Origin: Furfurilactobacillus entadae
GTDB taxonomy: Bacteria > Bacillota > Bacilli > Lactobacillales > Lactobacillaceae
Length of the DNA stretch: 64,000 nt
Reading direction: 5' to 3'
Assembly: GCF_045862745.1 (NCBI RefSeq)
Contig: NZ_BQXN01000010.1
Location: 6,500-70,499, forward strand
This document shows positions 40,197 to 49,426 of this stretch, one piece after another; position 1 is the stretch's first letter, and every line of letters begins with the position of its first letter. The position numbers and the translations under genes are program-made. The notes beneath the pieces were generated by a model, which saw only the letters and a list, made by a program, of their open reading frames with translations, was not told where the DNA came from and did not search any database.

Positions 40197-42245
40197 ATGC
40201 GGTTTATAAAGAAAGCCATTACAAAGTTAGTTCTATCAACTGCGGTGATCGGTATGATTGCGGCACCGATCGAACCAGCCTTCGCTAGTGACCAACCAAC
40301 GGGGACCGAACCAACCACCACAGCGGTTCAGCAACCAGCAGAAACGCCACAAGAAACCACGGCGACGCCAATCAAACAGTCCCAATCGGCTGAAACAACC
40401 ACTACGCCGCCGCAAACCCAGCCGCAATCGGCCGTTTCGATGGCGAATGACGTTCGTAACGGCACCACAACAAGTACAGCGTTGGTGAACCAAACGTTAA
40501 CGTCGATTGATCAGTCCAACCCAACGTTAAACGATGTGATTACCGTGCGAAAAGACGCAGCGCTTCAGGACGCTAAAGCAGATGATGCAACACCGATCAG
40601 TGATCGAACGGCGCCATTTTACGGGGTCCCAATTCTGGTTAAGGGGCTCACCCACACGGTTGCGGGTGAACCGAACACAAATGGTTTACCGTTTGAGGCG
40701 GGAAACGTGACGAATTTTGACAGTCGCTTTGTTAAAAAGATGAAAGATCTTGGCTTTGTGGTTGTTGGACAAACAAATTTTCCGGAGCTAGGCCTGTTTA
40801 ACGTGACAAACTCCAATTTGTACGGGGCAGCTAGTAACCCGTGGGACGTCACGCGGAATCCCGGTGGATCTTCTGGTGGTGCGGCAGCCGCCGTGGCGAA
40901 CGGGACCGTTCCAATTGCACTGGCAAACGACGAGGGTGGTTCCATTCGTATTCCTGCTTCATGGACTGGGGTCGTTGGTTTGAAACCAACCCAGGGAATT
41001 TTAGCCTGGGACAGTAAGACAATCGGGGCCGTCAATTTTGCGGAGACACGGACCATGGCAGATACGGAAACGTTGTTTAATGCGCTTCGGGCTAAACCGG
41101 GAACGGCCCCGTTGCTGAGTGATCTCAAGCAGGTGCCGGTGGCGTATTCGCTTACCTCGCCAGTTGGAACGCCCGTCAGTGATGACGCTAAGGCAGCCGT
41201 GCTGAACACGGTGGCGTTTCTACGGAAGCAGGGGTTCACCGTCGTTGAGAAGGCGGCGCCGGTTGACGGGGTTCAGTTGATGAAACTGTATTATGAGTCG
41301 AGTACCGCGACGGGTAGCATCGCTAACTACCTCTTTAATCAGAAGTTCCATCGCAACCTGATCTGGCAGGACGTGGTTAATAAACAGGTTTCGCCCATCA
41401 CCTACGCGCTGTACCAAGCTTCTTTAAAACAGCAGCAGGCAGACCCGACGTTTACAACAAGACGCCAAACGGAACTCACAAACATTGCGGCACAAATGAG
41501 CGCGTTCCACAAAGAATATCCGCTGTACCTAACGCCAACAACGGCGACGGTGGCGCCGAAAAACATGGAGCCAATTGTTTTGCCGGCCGATGTTGACCGA
41601 ATCGAAACCATGGCGTCATTACCGTTTGATCAGCAAATGGCACTGATTTATGATGCATGGTTATATGGGTTATCAAAAACACCATTTACGCAGTTAGCCA
41701 ATTTATCAGGTGAACCGGCCATTAGTTTACCAACTTATGTGACAACTGGGGGCTTGCCACTCGGAGTTCAGTTTGAGGCAGGCCGCGACCAGGATGATCT
41801 TTTAATGGCCTTAGGAACGTTGTTTGAACAGGCGGGGCTCTTTAAGGAGTGGCCGCAGCCAACGCAACAACCGGAGCCAACCACCAATGGTAACGGCCAA
41901 TCAGCACCAAATTCACAAGGCGGTGCTTCTGCACAGCAACAGCCGACCACAAGTCGTGCCACCAATCCCGGTAACCCAGAAGTTCCCGTGATGAAGCCGG
42001 CGATGGCAGCGGTGGCTACCAGGACGATGTCTCAGCAGGTGTCCTTACAATCAATCACTCCAAGTTCCACGACTGTCGGTGACCCAAATGACGGGCGCTC
42101 CCAGCTGAAGCCGGGAACGCTTCCCCAAACGGGCGAAACGGTCCGCGGCGAAATGACTACGTGGGGCATCTTATTACTATTTGTTGTGGCGTCCCTGGAT
42201 GAACGGCGCTTGAAGAAAGTGCGTGATATTGAAAGGGTTCACTAA
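40197..42245 (+). CDS. Secreted, sortase-anchored amidase-signature enzyme
   Basis: 682 aa from ATG 40197, 7 nt after GAGGGG; GTG 40191 is too close to that site. A signal peptide (1-30, cleavage after PAFA) is followed by a Thr/Gln/Pro-rich linker (31-80), an amidase-signature domain (about 85-560), a second Gln/Thr/Asn-rich linker, and LPQTG (642-646) with a short hydrophobic stretch and a basic tail. The Ser-cisSer-Lys triad is complete: Lys149 in ILVKG, cis-Ser225 in GGSSGG, and nucleophile Ser249 in DEGGSIR (the usual Thr or Ser before GG is Glu). AS enzymes hydrolyse amides; most are cytosolic, so wall anchoring is uncommon. The physiological amide, perhaps a peptide or wall component, is unknown. 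Confidence 0.9.
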   Translation: MRFIKKAITKLVLSTAVIGMIAAPIEPAFASDQPTGTEPTTTAVQQPAETPQETTATPIKQSQSAETTTTPPQTQPQSAVSMANDVRNGTTTSTALVNQTLTSIDQSNPTLNDVITVRKDAALQDAKADDATPISDRTAPFYGVPILVKGLTHTVAGEPNTNGLPFEAGNVTNFDSRFVKKMKDLGFVVVGQTNFPELGLFNVTNSNLYGAASNPWDVTRNPGGSSGGAAAAVANGTVPIALANDEGGSIRIPASWTGVVGLKPTQGILAWDSKTIGAVNFAETRTMADTETLFNALRAKPGTAPLLSDLKQVPVAYSLTSPVGTPVSDDAKAAVLNTVAFLRKQGFTVVEKAAPVDGVQLMKLYYESSTATGSIANYLFNQKFHRNLIWQDVVNKQVSPITYALYQASLKQQQADPTFTTRRQTELTNIAAQMSAFHKEYPLYLTPTTATVAPKNMEPIVLPADVDRIETMASLPFDQQMALIYDAWLYGLSKTPFTQLANLSGEPAISLPTYVTTGGLPLGVQFEAGRDQDDLLMALGTLFEQAGLFKEWPQPTQQPEPTTNGNGQSAPNSQGGASAQQQPTTSRATNPGNPEVPVMKPAMAAVATRTMSQQVSLQSITPSSTTVGDPNDGRSQLKPGTLPQTGETVRGEMTTWGILLLFVVASLDERRLKKVRDIERVH

Positions 42246-42248
42246 TTT

Positions 42249-42290
42249 AAAACGACTGACTTTTCGATTTTTCGAGAAGTCAGTCGTTTT
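42249..42290. terminator. Bidirectional terminator, amidase/glycerate kinase
   Basis: AAAACGACTGACTT (42249-42262) pairs perfectly with AAGTCAGTCGTTTT (42277-42290), and an inner TCGA pairing extends it. Confidence 0.93.
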
Positions 42291-42316
42291 AAGTTAGTAC
42301 GTGAATTGAAGTAACG

Positions 42317-43462
42317 TTAGTTTAGTTGTGACCGGTAAATCAACCTGGCGACATTTTCTGCGACCGTTGTGAGATTAGTCTGCACCTGACTGATTGCCGT
42401 GGGGAGGTCTTCAACACCGGGAAGAATGCCCATGATGACGTCGATCCCAAGGTCATACAACTGGTCAATGCCGCTGCCAACGTTACCGGCCAGCGCAATC
42501 ACGGTCACGTGATCGCTCACACGATGCGCTGCTTGAGCCGTCCCCATGGGGGTCTTGCCGTACTGCGTTTGAAAATCAATGCCACCTTCACCGGTGAACA
42601 CAAAGTCAGCGTCCGTTGCGCGTTCTTTTAGCCGGGTCATTTCGACCACAATTTCGATTCCCTTTTCCATGTGTGCGTGGGTGAAGGCGAGTAAACCAGC
42701 GCCCAAACCGCCAGCAGCACCGGCTCCGGGGTGGTCGGCGAGGTCGATCTTTAAGCAGTTCTTCAAGACATGGGCATAATGAGTTAGGTTGGCATCTAAT
42801 TGAGCGACCATTGCTGGAGTAGCGCCTTTCTGCGGGCCAAACACAACGGCGGCACCAGTCTTGCCCACTAACGGGTTGGTGACGTCTGAGGCAATGCGGA
42901 TGTGGGCGTTTGCCAGTAGCGGATTCATGGCGCTAACGTCAATGGTGGCTAAATCGCGGAGCCCGCCACCACCGCGGCTAATCGGGGTTTCCGCTGCGTC
43001 AAGGAGCTTAGCACCCAGTGCTTCGGCCATCCCCGCGCCACCATCCGTTGTGGCACTGCCGCCGATCCCGATGATGATGTCGGTCAGTCCTTGAGCCAGT
43101 GCATCTGCAATCAATTGACCGGTTCCGTAAGTGGTTGTGATCAGGGGATTTTTCGTTTGCTCGTTAACAAACTGAAGGCCACTAGCAGCTGCCATTTCGA
43201 TGACGGCTGTCTTTCCATCGCCAAGGATGCCGTAGCGTGCTGGAACTGGTTCTTGCAACGGGTTTGAAACAGTAATGGTACGAAATGTGCCGTGAGTGGC
43301 ATCCACTAACGACTGAACGGTACCTTCACCGCCGTCAGCCATGGGGATGTTTTCATAGTTCGCATCCGGGAAAACACGTTTGAGTCCTGCTTCGATGGCA
43401 TCGGCGGCTTCCTTTGCCGTGGCACTCCCTTTAAATGAGTCTGGTGCGATAACAATTTTCAT
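42317..43462 (-). CDS. glxK: Glycerate 2-kinase (GlxK/GarK family)
   Basis: 381 aa, typical. It phosphorylates D-glycerate to 2-phosphoglycerate and feeds glycolysis. Family blocks are IAPDSFKGSATAKEAADAI at the N-terminus, MADGGEGTVQSL, GIGGSATTDGGAGM and FTGEGGIDFQT. The start ATG follows GGAGGAT on the minus strand. It lies 13 nt after the stop of the permease gene, so permease and kinase form an operon, as in other glycerate utilisation loci. Confidence 0.93.
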   Translation of the reverse strand: MKIVIAPDSFKGSATAKEAADAIEAGLKRVFPDANYENIPMADGGEGTVQSLVDATHGTFRTITVSNPLQEPVPARYGILGDGKTAVIEMAAASGLQFVNEQTKNPLITTTYGTGQLIADALAQGLTDIIIGIGGSATTDGGAGMAEALGAKLLDAAETPISRGGGGLRDLATIDVSAMNPLLANAHIRIASDVTNPLVGKTGAAVVFGPQKGATPAMVAQLDANLTHYAHVLKNCLKIDLADHPGAGAAGGLGAGLLAFTHAHMEKGIEIVVEMTRLKERATDADFVFTGEGGIDFQTQYGKTPMGTAQAAHRVSDHVTVIALAGNVGSGIDQLYDLGIDVIMGILPGVEDLPTAISQVQTNLTTVAENVARLIYRSQLN

Positions 43463-43475
43463 TTTTTATCCTCCG

Positions 43476-44786
43476 TTAGAACAAAAAGCCATACATGATG
43501 GTGCCAACAATTGTCATGGTGAGTCCAACAGCCGTTTCGTAAGGCACAGACTTCATCCGCCCCTTTAAATCCATGTTCATCGCGTTAGCGGTCACGTGGA
43601 AGTAGTTTCCCTGTGGCAGGTGATCGATCACCGTTGCTCCGGTGTGGACCATCACAGCGGCAGCGAGTGGGGCCGTCCCAAATGCGAGAATTGCCTTGCC
43701 AAACGAACCGGTGGCGAGAATGACCCCCGTTGACGTTGAGGCCGTGGCGGCGGCCATTAGAATTCCGGCGATGGGTGCCAGGAAGGTTCCAGAAATCCCT
43801 GATAGCTTGATCAAATGGACAATAGCCGCCGGAAGTGTTGACGCGGTGATCAGGCCACCAATGGCACCAGCACCAATTAAAATTAACACAACGTCCGTCA
43901 TCCGTGCCATGCCAGACTTAGTGTAGGCCAAAATCTTTCGCCCCTGGTGCATGGCAAACATGCCGATGATGCCGGCGAGGGGGAGAATGTACATGGCGTC
44001 CACCTGGAATTTTTCTAAAGCACTGATGTGAAAAATACTGCCAATAGGATTGATCAACAATAAAATAACGGCAATCAATGGGGCCACGATTGCTGACTTA
44101 AATGAAGGTAAGTCAGCGGGATCGGGGGTTGTGCCCGTGGCCTGGTTAGCCGCAATATCTTCTGCACTGGCAATGGCGCCATGATTCTTTAATAACGTCG
44201 CGAGGAGGACGGCCATTGCTAAGCCAAAGAGTGCCGGAATAAAGTCGGCCACCATGACGGCGCTTAGCTCTAAGTGAAACCCGTGTGCTGCCGCAATGGT
44301 ATTAGGATTGGGTGAAATGATGTTGCCAGCCTTGCCACCGCCGGATAGGGCAACTAGCAACGCAAGTTTAGAAATTTTCATACGGCTACCAACTTCTAGT
44401 GCAATCGGAGCCACGATCAATACAGCGACGGGAATAAACACACCAACGGCCGTAATGATCATGGTTGACAGGGCCAATGAAAAAATGGCAAGGCCCTCAC
44501 CAAATTGATTAACGATTGTTTTGGCGATGGTGTTGGCAGCGCCGGATTCCATCATGACCCCAGCTAAAACGCCGGCAGCCAAAACGCGGACTACCGTACC
44601 CATCACACTTTGGGTCCCAGCAACCACAATGTTTGTTGTTTGAACCAGGTTGGCGCCACCGATGACGGCCCCAACGATTGTTCCAAGTAATAATGAATAG
44701 ACCGGATTGAGTTTTCGTAAAATCAGAAAGATCGCTAACGCCAGGCCGATAACCGCCCCAAGCCAGCTAACCGTTACGTTTGCCAC
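43476..44786 (-). CDS. GntP family gluconate/glycerate:H+ symporter
   Basis: 436 aa from GTG 44786, 8 nt after GGAGG; the frame is open further upstream but without a site. Around 12 hydrophobic segments fit the GntP family. Characteristic parts are AGVLAGVMMESGAANTIAKT and SGGGKAGNIISPNPNTIAAA, with HTGATVIDHLPQGNYFHVT near the end. Because the next gene encodes glycerate kinase, D-glycerate is the most likely substrate; gluconate is the alternative. A cre-like site lies about 45 bp upstream. Confidence 0.88.
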   Translation of the reverse strand: MANVTVSWLGAVIGLALAIFLILRKLNPVYSLLLGTIVGAVIGGANLVQTTNIVVAGTQSVMGTVVRVLAAGVLAGVMMESGAANTIAKTIVNQFGEGLAIFSLALSTMIITAVGVFIPVAVLIVAPIALEVGSRMKISKLALLVALSGGGKAGNIISPNPNTIAAAHGFHLELSAVMVADFIPALFGLAMAVLLATLLKNHGAIASAEDIAANQATGTTPDPADLPSFKSAIVAPLIAVILLLINPIGSIFHISALEKFQVDAMYILPLAGIIGMFAMHQGRKILAYTKSGMARMTDVVLILIGAGAIGGLITASTLPAAIVHLIKLSGISGTFLAPIAGILMAAATASTSTGVILATGSFGKAILAFGTAPLAAAVMVHTGATVIDHLPQGNYFHVTANAMNMDLKGRMKSVPYETAVGLTMTIVGTIMYGFLF

Positions 44787-44830
44787 AATGTGTACCTCCA
44801 ATAAGGGTTTAAGTTCATTCTTAGCATAAA

Positions 44831-44844
44831 ATAAAGCGGTTACA
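44831..44844. promoter_or_regulatory. cre-like site before the glycerate operon
   Basis: ATAAAGCGGTTACA matches TGWAANCGNTNWCA at 12 of 14 positions (the first two bases differ). It suits CcpA repression of an operon for a secondary carbon source. Confidence 0.5.
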
Positions 44845-44980
44845 TTTTGTAGTGCCATCGCGGCGTGACCGATGGTATTTTTTTGTCATGCGCCACATTC
44901 AACCGTTCATTTGGGCTTACTGTGGCGCAAACTTCTCACCTGAAAAGGATATGAAATTACCCGAACGGGTGGGCTAAAAA

Positions 44981-45032
44981 TCCAGGGCCCCCAGTTCACA
45001 ACCACTTAGGTGCGTGAACTGGGGGCCCTGGA
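44981..45032. terminator. Very strong terminator of the pepF operon
   Basis: A 19-bp perfect stem, TCCAGGGCCCCCAGTTCAC (44981-44999) with its complement at 45014-45032. On the minus strand it is followed by TTTTTAGC. Confidence 0.93.
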
Positions 45033-45046
45033 TTAATTGAATGATG

Positions 45047-45214
45047 CTAATCTGTGTGATGGTCGTGCCAGTAATTATAGAGATTGTACAGACCAACGGC
45101 CAGCAAGACCGCCCCGAATGCGCCTGAGGGGAGCTGCTTAGCCCATAAGCCAAAGGCCAATAAAAAGAGTCCGGCAACGGCGAATGAAAGCGCGTCGCGA
45201 AGTTGTTTGTTCAT
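45047..45214 (-). CDS. 55-aa membrane protein
   Basis: ATG 45214 to stop 45047, 55 aa: a basic start (MNKQLRDAL), a hydrophobic helix of about 13 residues (FAVAGLFLLAFGL), a short loop with Lys/Gln/Pro, a second hydrophobic stretch (AFGAVLLAVGL), and a C-terminus YNYWHDHHTD. So it is a two-helix protein. The gene begins 10 nt after the methyltransferase-like gene, whose stop is inside a GTGAGG box that can serve as ribosome binding site. It ends just before the terminator and closes a five-gene operon. No family recognised. Confidence 0.7.
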   Translation of the reverse strand: MNKQLRDALSFAVAGLFLLAFGLWAKQLPSGAFGAVLLAVGLYNLYNYWHDHHTD

Positions 45215-45224
45215 TTTAAAAGCC

Positions 45225-46103
45225 TCACTTGACTAGGTAAACGTGATCATGAATGAGATCGAAGTGACTAAAATGTTTGTTTAGACTGGTTGGTGCCGTC
45301 AAATGGGCATTCGTCCAGAAGACTTTTGAATCAGTGGCGCCGTTTTGTTCACCGATCACGATGAATTCGGGCTGGGGTGTCAGTTGCCGAATGGCCGAAA
45401 GAACCTGCCAATCAATGTCTTGACCATCAGGTGACCAGCTCATAATGATGGCGTCGACCTGGTGGCCATACTTGGCGATGGCGGCAAGCGCATCAAGTGG
45501 TTCAATGGCCGTCACCGGATGTTTGCCCGTTTCGTTTTCTTTGGTCCAGTCCTTGGAATCAGTGGTGAAGATGGTTTGCTGGGGCCGTTTATCCCGGAGC
45601 CCTTTTGAAATGTACCCATTACCAGCCATTAATTCGAGGGTTGGCCGACCGTTCAGATACTGGCTGAGGTCGTTCACGAATGGGGCCGAAATGTAGGCCC
45701 ACATCCCATAGGTGGCTTCAAGGTAGTCCCGAAACCCGCGAAGGGCCTCATCTAGTTGTGGCAAGGCCGTTGAGAGTGCATTCCACACCGTATCACCACG
45801 CGGGTCACCAAGAGGGTAACGGGCAAGGATCGTTTGATAAATCGTGTCCTGAAGCGTTTCAGGCAGTAGCAGCTCGGGAAGCGGTTGGGGAAGTAAGCCC
45901 CGTGAGAGTAACCGGTCTGCTTCTAAAACCTGATTGATCAGAAAAACGGCCTCACTAAAATCAGCAAACTGCTCACGAAAATGGGTCAGCTGCCGAATGT
46001 AATCATTATGGGCACCGGCGTGTGGATTAAGTCCGTTTTGATCGAGTGCCGGTTCATGGTGTTTGACTTGTTGCTTTAATTTACGGAGTTGTTTGGGAGT
46101 CAT
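45225..46103 (-). CDS. SAM-dependent methyltransferase-like protein
   Basis: 292 aa from ATG 46103 after GAGG; the frame extends upstream into the XRE gene without a site. A helical N-terminal part (about 1-150) precedes a Rossmann-type domain with a plausible SAM-binding motif I, LELMAGNGYISKGL (about residues 155-168), and a later acidic strand DAIIMSWSPDG. The motif IV region fits no specific class, so the substrate is unknown and it may lack activity. It lies 13 nt after the XRE gene in the pepF operon. Confidence 0.6.
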   Translation of the reverse strand: MTPKQLRKLKQQVKHHEPALDQNGLNPHAGAHNDYIRQLTHFREQFADFSEAVFLINQVLEADRLLSRGLLPQPLPELLLPETLQDTIYQTILARYPLGDPRGDTVWNALSTALPQLDEALRGFRDYLEATYGMWAYISAPFVNDLSQYLNGRPTLELMAGNGYISKGLRDKRPQQTIFTTDSKDWTKENETGKHPVTAIEPLDALAAIAKYGHQVDAIIMSWSPDGQDIDWQVLSAIRQLTPQPEFIVIGEQNGATDSKVFWTNAHLTAPTSLNKHFSHFDLIHDHVYLVK

Positions 46104-46116
46104 GTCAGCCTCGTCC

Positions 46117-46539
46117 TTAGTTTGTTGGCATGTCGTAGCCAAGATCAAGTTCTTCCTGGTGGTCTAATGGCACATCCTCGCGGCGACTTTCGCGGCCGTG
46201 CATGTAACCTTCAATGAGTTGATACACTTCATAACGATCCTGACTGCTGAGGGTGTCGTTATTAAACGTCAATCGTTTACCAGAAAGAAATAACCGACCA
46301 AGATCATATTCATCCAGCTCTGCCTTACCCGTAAGGTAATCCAGTGAAACATCGAAAAATTCGGAGAGTTTGCGGACTTCAATGTACGAGGGGGTCCGAA
46401 TGCCACGCTCCCAGTTACCAATTTGCGAAGCGGTATTTGGTTTTTCACTGGGGGTCAAATTCTGATTTAAAGCATTGGCCAGTTGGTCGAGCGTAATGTG
46501 GCGCCCGCGGCGAATCGCGCGTAAACGTTCAGGAAACAT
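46117..46539 (-). CDS. XRE family transcriptional regulator
   Basis: 140 aa. A Cro/CI helix-turn-helix (about 4-65) is clear: ITLDQLANALNQNL, then SQIGNWERGIRTPSYIEVRKLSEFF, and SLDYLTGK. The C-terminal 65 residues are acidic (Glu, Asp) and may sense a signal. The gene begins 4 nt after the alpha/beta hydrolase stop. A regulator encoded inside a peptidase operon may act on that operon. Confidence 0.88.
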   Translation of the reverse strand: MFPERLRAIRRGRHITLDQLANALNQNLTPSEKPNTASQIGNWERGIRTPSYIEVRKLSEFFDVSLDYLTGKAELDEYDLGRLFLSGKRLTFNNDTLSSQDRYEVYQLIEGYMHGRESRREDVPLDHQEELDLGYDMPTN

Positions 46540-46543
46540 TCTG

Positions 46544-47482
46544 TCACTTTCTTTCTAGGGGAGTCTGATGATTGCTTAACCACTCTAATAGTACCGCATA
46601 CACCCGTTCACGGTCACCCTCATTTAGGATTTCGTGGCGCATTTGTGGCCATAAATGTAACGCTACGTCGTTAAAGCCAGCATGACGGAGGCGTGCGGTG
46701 TGCCGTTTTGGCCCGTGACCAAAGCCACCGACAGGATCATCTTGGCCACTCATGAAAAGCATCGGCATGTGGGAATCAATACCTTGGTACCAGTGCCGCC
46801 GCGTTGATCGATCAGCAAGTTCAAACAGCACATTAAAGCCATTGTTGGTAAACGTAAAACCAGCGAGAGGATCATGGTTATAAGCGTGCACATTTTCGGG
46901 ATTTGCAGAGAGCCACTGAAACGGCCAGGATTCTGGAAACCGCCGGGCGTAACCGCCAAAGGCCATGTTGTCGAGGAAATGGTTGGGACGTTTTGGCGCC
47001 AGTTTGTTTAGGAGGGCTGTTACGGGCCGGCCAAGGATAAGCGCCGGATTACGGGCAGCGGAGCCAATGATGACAGCGCCGTCCACCCAGCTATCGTAGC
47101 GGGTTAAGAACAGCTGCACGATCATGGCACCTATTGAGTGCCCAAGAAGAATGTGGGGTTGGTCAGGATAGTCATGCCGGAGTCGTTTTGCCACCACGAG
47201 CTCATCGTCAATAAGGTGGGTGACCGGATCATGCGCCCCAAAGTAACCAAGTGGGGAGTGGCCAACGGTTTGACCGTGACCCAGATGATCTGCACCGGCA
47301 ACCACCCAGCCGTGCGCGCTCATGAAGGTCGCAAAGTGAGCATAGCGGTTAATGTGTTCAGCCATTCCATGAACGATTTGTAGCGTTCCAACGATGGGGG
47401 TTGGGGGTGTCGGTAGCCACTGGCGGCCAACCAGTTGGTGGTGACGATCCGTCGATGGGCAGGTAAACGTCGTACTCGACAT
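46544..47482 (-). CDS. Alpha/beta hydrolase (monoacylglycerol lipase-like)
   Basis: 312 aa from ATG 47482, which follows GGAGG by 8 nt; a GTG at 47491 overlaps that site. Marks of the serine aminopeptidase S33 / lysophospholipase group are LQIVHGMAEHINRY, ADHLGHGQT, and the nucleophile elbow GHSIGAM (Ser about 117). The Asp is in MSGQDDPVGG, and the His in PQMRHEILNE near the C-terminus. No signal peptide. Probable substrates are monoglycerides or lysolipids. It lies 12 nt after pepF. Confidence 0.85.
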   Translation of the reverse strand: MSSTTFTCPSTDRHHQLVGRQWLPTPPTPIVGTLQIVHGMAEHINRYAHFATFMSAHGWVVAGADHLGHGQTVGHSPLGYFGAHDPVTHLIDDELVVAKRLRHDYPDQPHILLGHSIGAMIVQLFLTRYDSWVDGAVIIGSAARNPALILGRPVTALLNKLAPKRPNHFLDNMAFGGYARRFPESWPFQWLSANPENVHAYNHDPLAGFTFTNNGFNVLFELADRSTRRHWYQGIDSHMPMLFMSGQDDPVGGFGHGPKRHTARLRHAGFNDVALHLWPQMRHEILNEGDRERVYAVLLEWLSNHQTPLERK

Positions 47483-47494
47483 ACGGTTCACCTC

Positions 47495-49303
47495 CTAAAC
47501 AAGTGGATCAGACAACTTCATAAAGGCGTCAATGTCCTTTTTAACAAGGTCGGCACCAGCTTGCCAAAAGTCTGGCTGGGTCAGATCAACATCAAGGTGC
47601 TTTTTCGCCAATTCTTCCGTGGACATGTTGGCCGTGTCGCGAAGCAGTGCGATGTATTGGTCCTCAAAATCATCCCCAGAAGCCTGGGCCTTGGCGTAGA
47701 TCCCGAGGCTAAACAGGTAGCCAAAGGTGTACGGGAAGTTATAAAACGGAACGTCGTCAATGTAGAAATGTAACTTGCTGGCCCAGAAATGGGGATGATA
47801 CGTACCAAGGTGATTGGAAAAGGCCCACTTTTGAGCAGCAAGCATTAAATCGTTTAACCGTGCAGGGGTGACGGGACCAGTCAGTCGTTCCTTATAGTAG
47901 TTGGTCTCGAATAGGTACCGGGCACGAATATTCATGAACATGGCAACTGGATTGAGGAGCTTTGTGTCCAATAGGTTCAACTGCTCGCCAACGGAACTAG
48001 CAGCCTGAACGTTTGCGTCAGCGACCACCAATTCGGCAAACGTTGAAGCAGTTTCAGCGACGTTCATGGCATAATCACGGCGCATGGTGGGCAGATCCTT
48101 CACAACACTATAATGGAAGGCGTGGCCCAGCTCATGAGCGACGGCTGACGCATCTTCTGGTGTGCCAGTATACGTTAAAAAGATTCGTGATTCCTGTCGT
48201 TCAGGCACATCCTCCATGTAACCGCCAGGCTGTTTGCCAGGGCGGTCTTCAACTTCGATCCACTGATTGTCAAAGGCGGTTTGGGCCAGGTGAGCCATTT
48301 GGGGGCTAAAGTGATTAAAGTTTTTGATGATGAAGTCCGCGGCATCATCGTAATCAATGTGTGGTTGGGTAAAACCAGCAACGGTAATGGGCGCTGATTG
48401 ATCCTGCCAGTCGTATGATGACTTGCCAAGCAGGGCAGCCTTCCGATCCATGTATGGAATAAACATTTCCTTGTTGGCTTCCACAACGTTCCACATGGCT
48501 TGAAGTGTCTGCCGGCTCATCCGGTTTTGTTCCAGCGGCGCCTTTAGGAAGTCAGTCGTGTTGTGGAGCCGATCGACTTGTAAACGGAAGCCAGCAAGGT
48601 GATTGAGTGTGTCCGCTGCCACGGCCTCTTGTTGCCCCCATGCAGATTCATAGGCGGCCATGAGGTGGTCTCTGGTCTGATTATCAGCGGCCCCGGTGAG
48701 TTGGTTTAGGGCTTGACCAGCAGAAAGCGTCTGCTGATGGCCAAAAGCATCGGTAAACGGCACTGCGACTTGACCGGCAATGGTGTCATAGTGCGTACTC
48801 CACCCGGTTAAGCCGTCAACAGAGAGCTGATTAATAACACTTTCGGTGGCTTCATCTAATTGTTCATTGGCATGAGTGCGTAGTTCGGTAAGGTTAAAGG
48901 CAATCGGTGCGAGGGCTGGTGTGGCAACAAGCGTGGTGAACGCGTCATCACTGACCGTCGCAAGACGTTTACCAAGTGTTACGTCAAGATCGGCAAACTT
49001 AGCGGAAACCTCGTTTAACCGCGCGATTTTTGGCGCAATGGCGTGGTTATTGAAATCAGCAGATTGGTGAGCAGTCCAAAAGACGCTGAGTTCCTTTAAA
49101 CCATCGGCAGTCTCATCACGCGTGACAATGTAGGCCGTTAGTGCTGAGTAAGCGGGTGCATCAGCGGTCAGATCCAATTCAGCAAGGGTCTGTGTTAACG
49201 TTGCGATACTTGCGGTCAGCGCTGTTAAGCGCGCGGCGGCTTCTGGTGACTCGAAACCACCGGGGAAAATGTTGTCGAGAGCCCACGTTTGTTGATATTT
49301 CAT
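47495..49303 (-). CDS. pepF: Oligoendopeptidase F (M3B peptidase)
   Basis: 602 aa, full length. A cytosolic zinc peptidase that cuts oligopeptides, part of casein-type peptide use. The zinc motif HELGH is at 390-394 with the third ligand Glu downstream in NVAETASTFAEL. The preceding RIFLTYTGTPEDASAVAHE region and the C-terminal FYNFPYTFGYLFSLGIYAKA block are family-typical. The start follows AGGAGGC. It heads a five-gene minus-strand operon (hydrolase, XRE, methyltransferase-like, 55-aa protein) with gaps of 4-13 nt. Confidence 0.95.
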   Translation of the reverse strand: MKYQQTWALDNIFPGGFESPEAAARLTALTASIATLTQTLAELDLTADAPAYSALTAYIVTRDETADGLKELSVFWTAHQSADFNNHAIAPKIARLNEVSAKFADLDVTLGKRLATVSDDAFTTLVATPALAPIAFNLTELRTHANEQLDEATESVINQLSVDGLTGWSTHYDTIAGQVAVPFTDAFGHQQTLSAGQALNQLTGAADNQTRDHLMAAYESAWGQQEAVAADTLNHLAGFRLQVDRLHNTTDFLKAPLEQNRMSRQTLQAMWNVVEANKEMFIPYMDRKAALLGKSSYDWQDQSAPITVAGFTQPHIDYDDAADFIIKNFNHFSPQMAHLAQTAFDNQWIEVEDRPGKQPGGYMEDVPERQESRIFLTYTGTPEDASAVAHELGHAFHYSVVKDLPTMRRDYAMNVAETASTFAELVVADANVQAASSVGEQLNLLDTKLLNPVAMFMNIRARYLFETNYYKERLTGPVTPARLNDLMLAAQKWAFSNHLGTYHPHFWASKLHFYIDDVPFYNFPYTFGYLFSLGIYAKAQASGDDFEDQYIALLRDTANMSTEELAKKHLDVDLTQPDFWQAGADLVKKDIDAFMKLSDPLV

Positions 49304-49426
49304 GATGGTGCCTCCTAAAAGTGAACATTATGTTACGGCCATTATAGCAGTCATTTGCGAGGAACACCCGTTGAAGAAGGCTGGCAGGCGTGGTAAGGTG
49401 AACAAATTAGTATAGGGGGTCAATAA

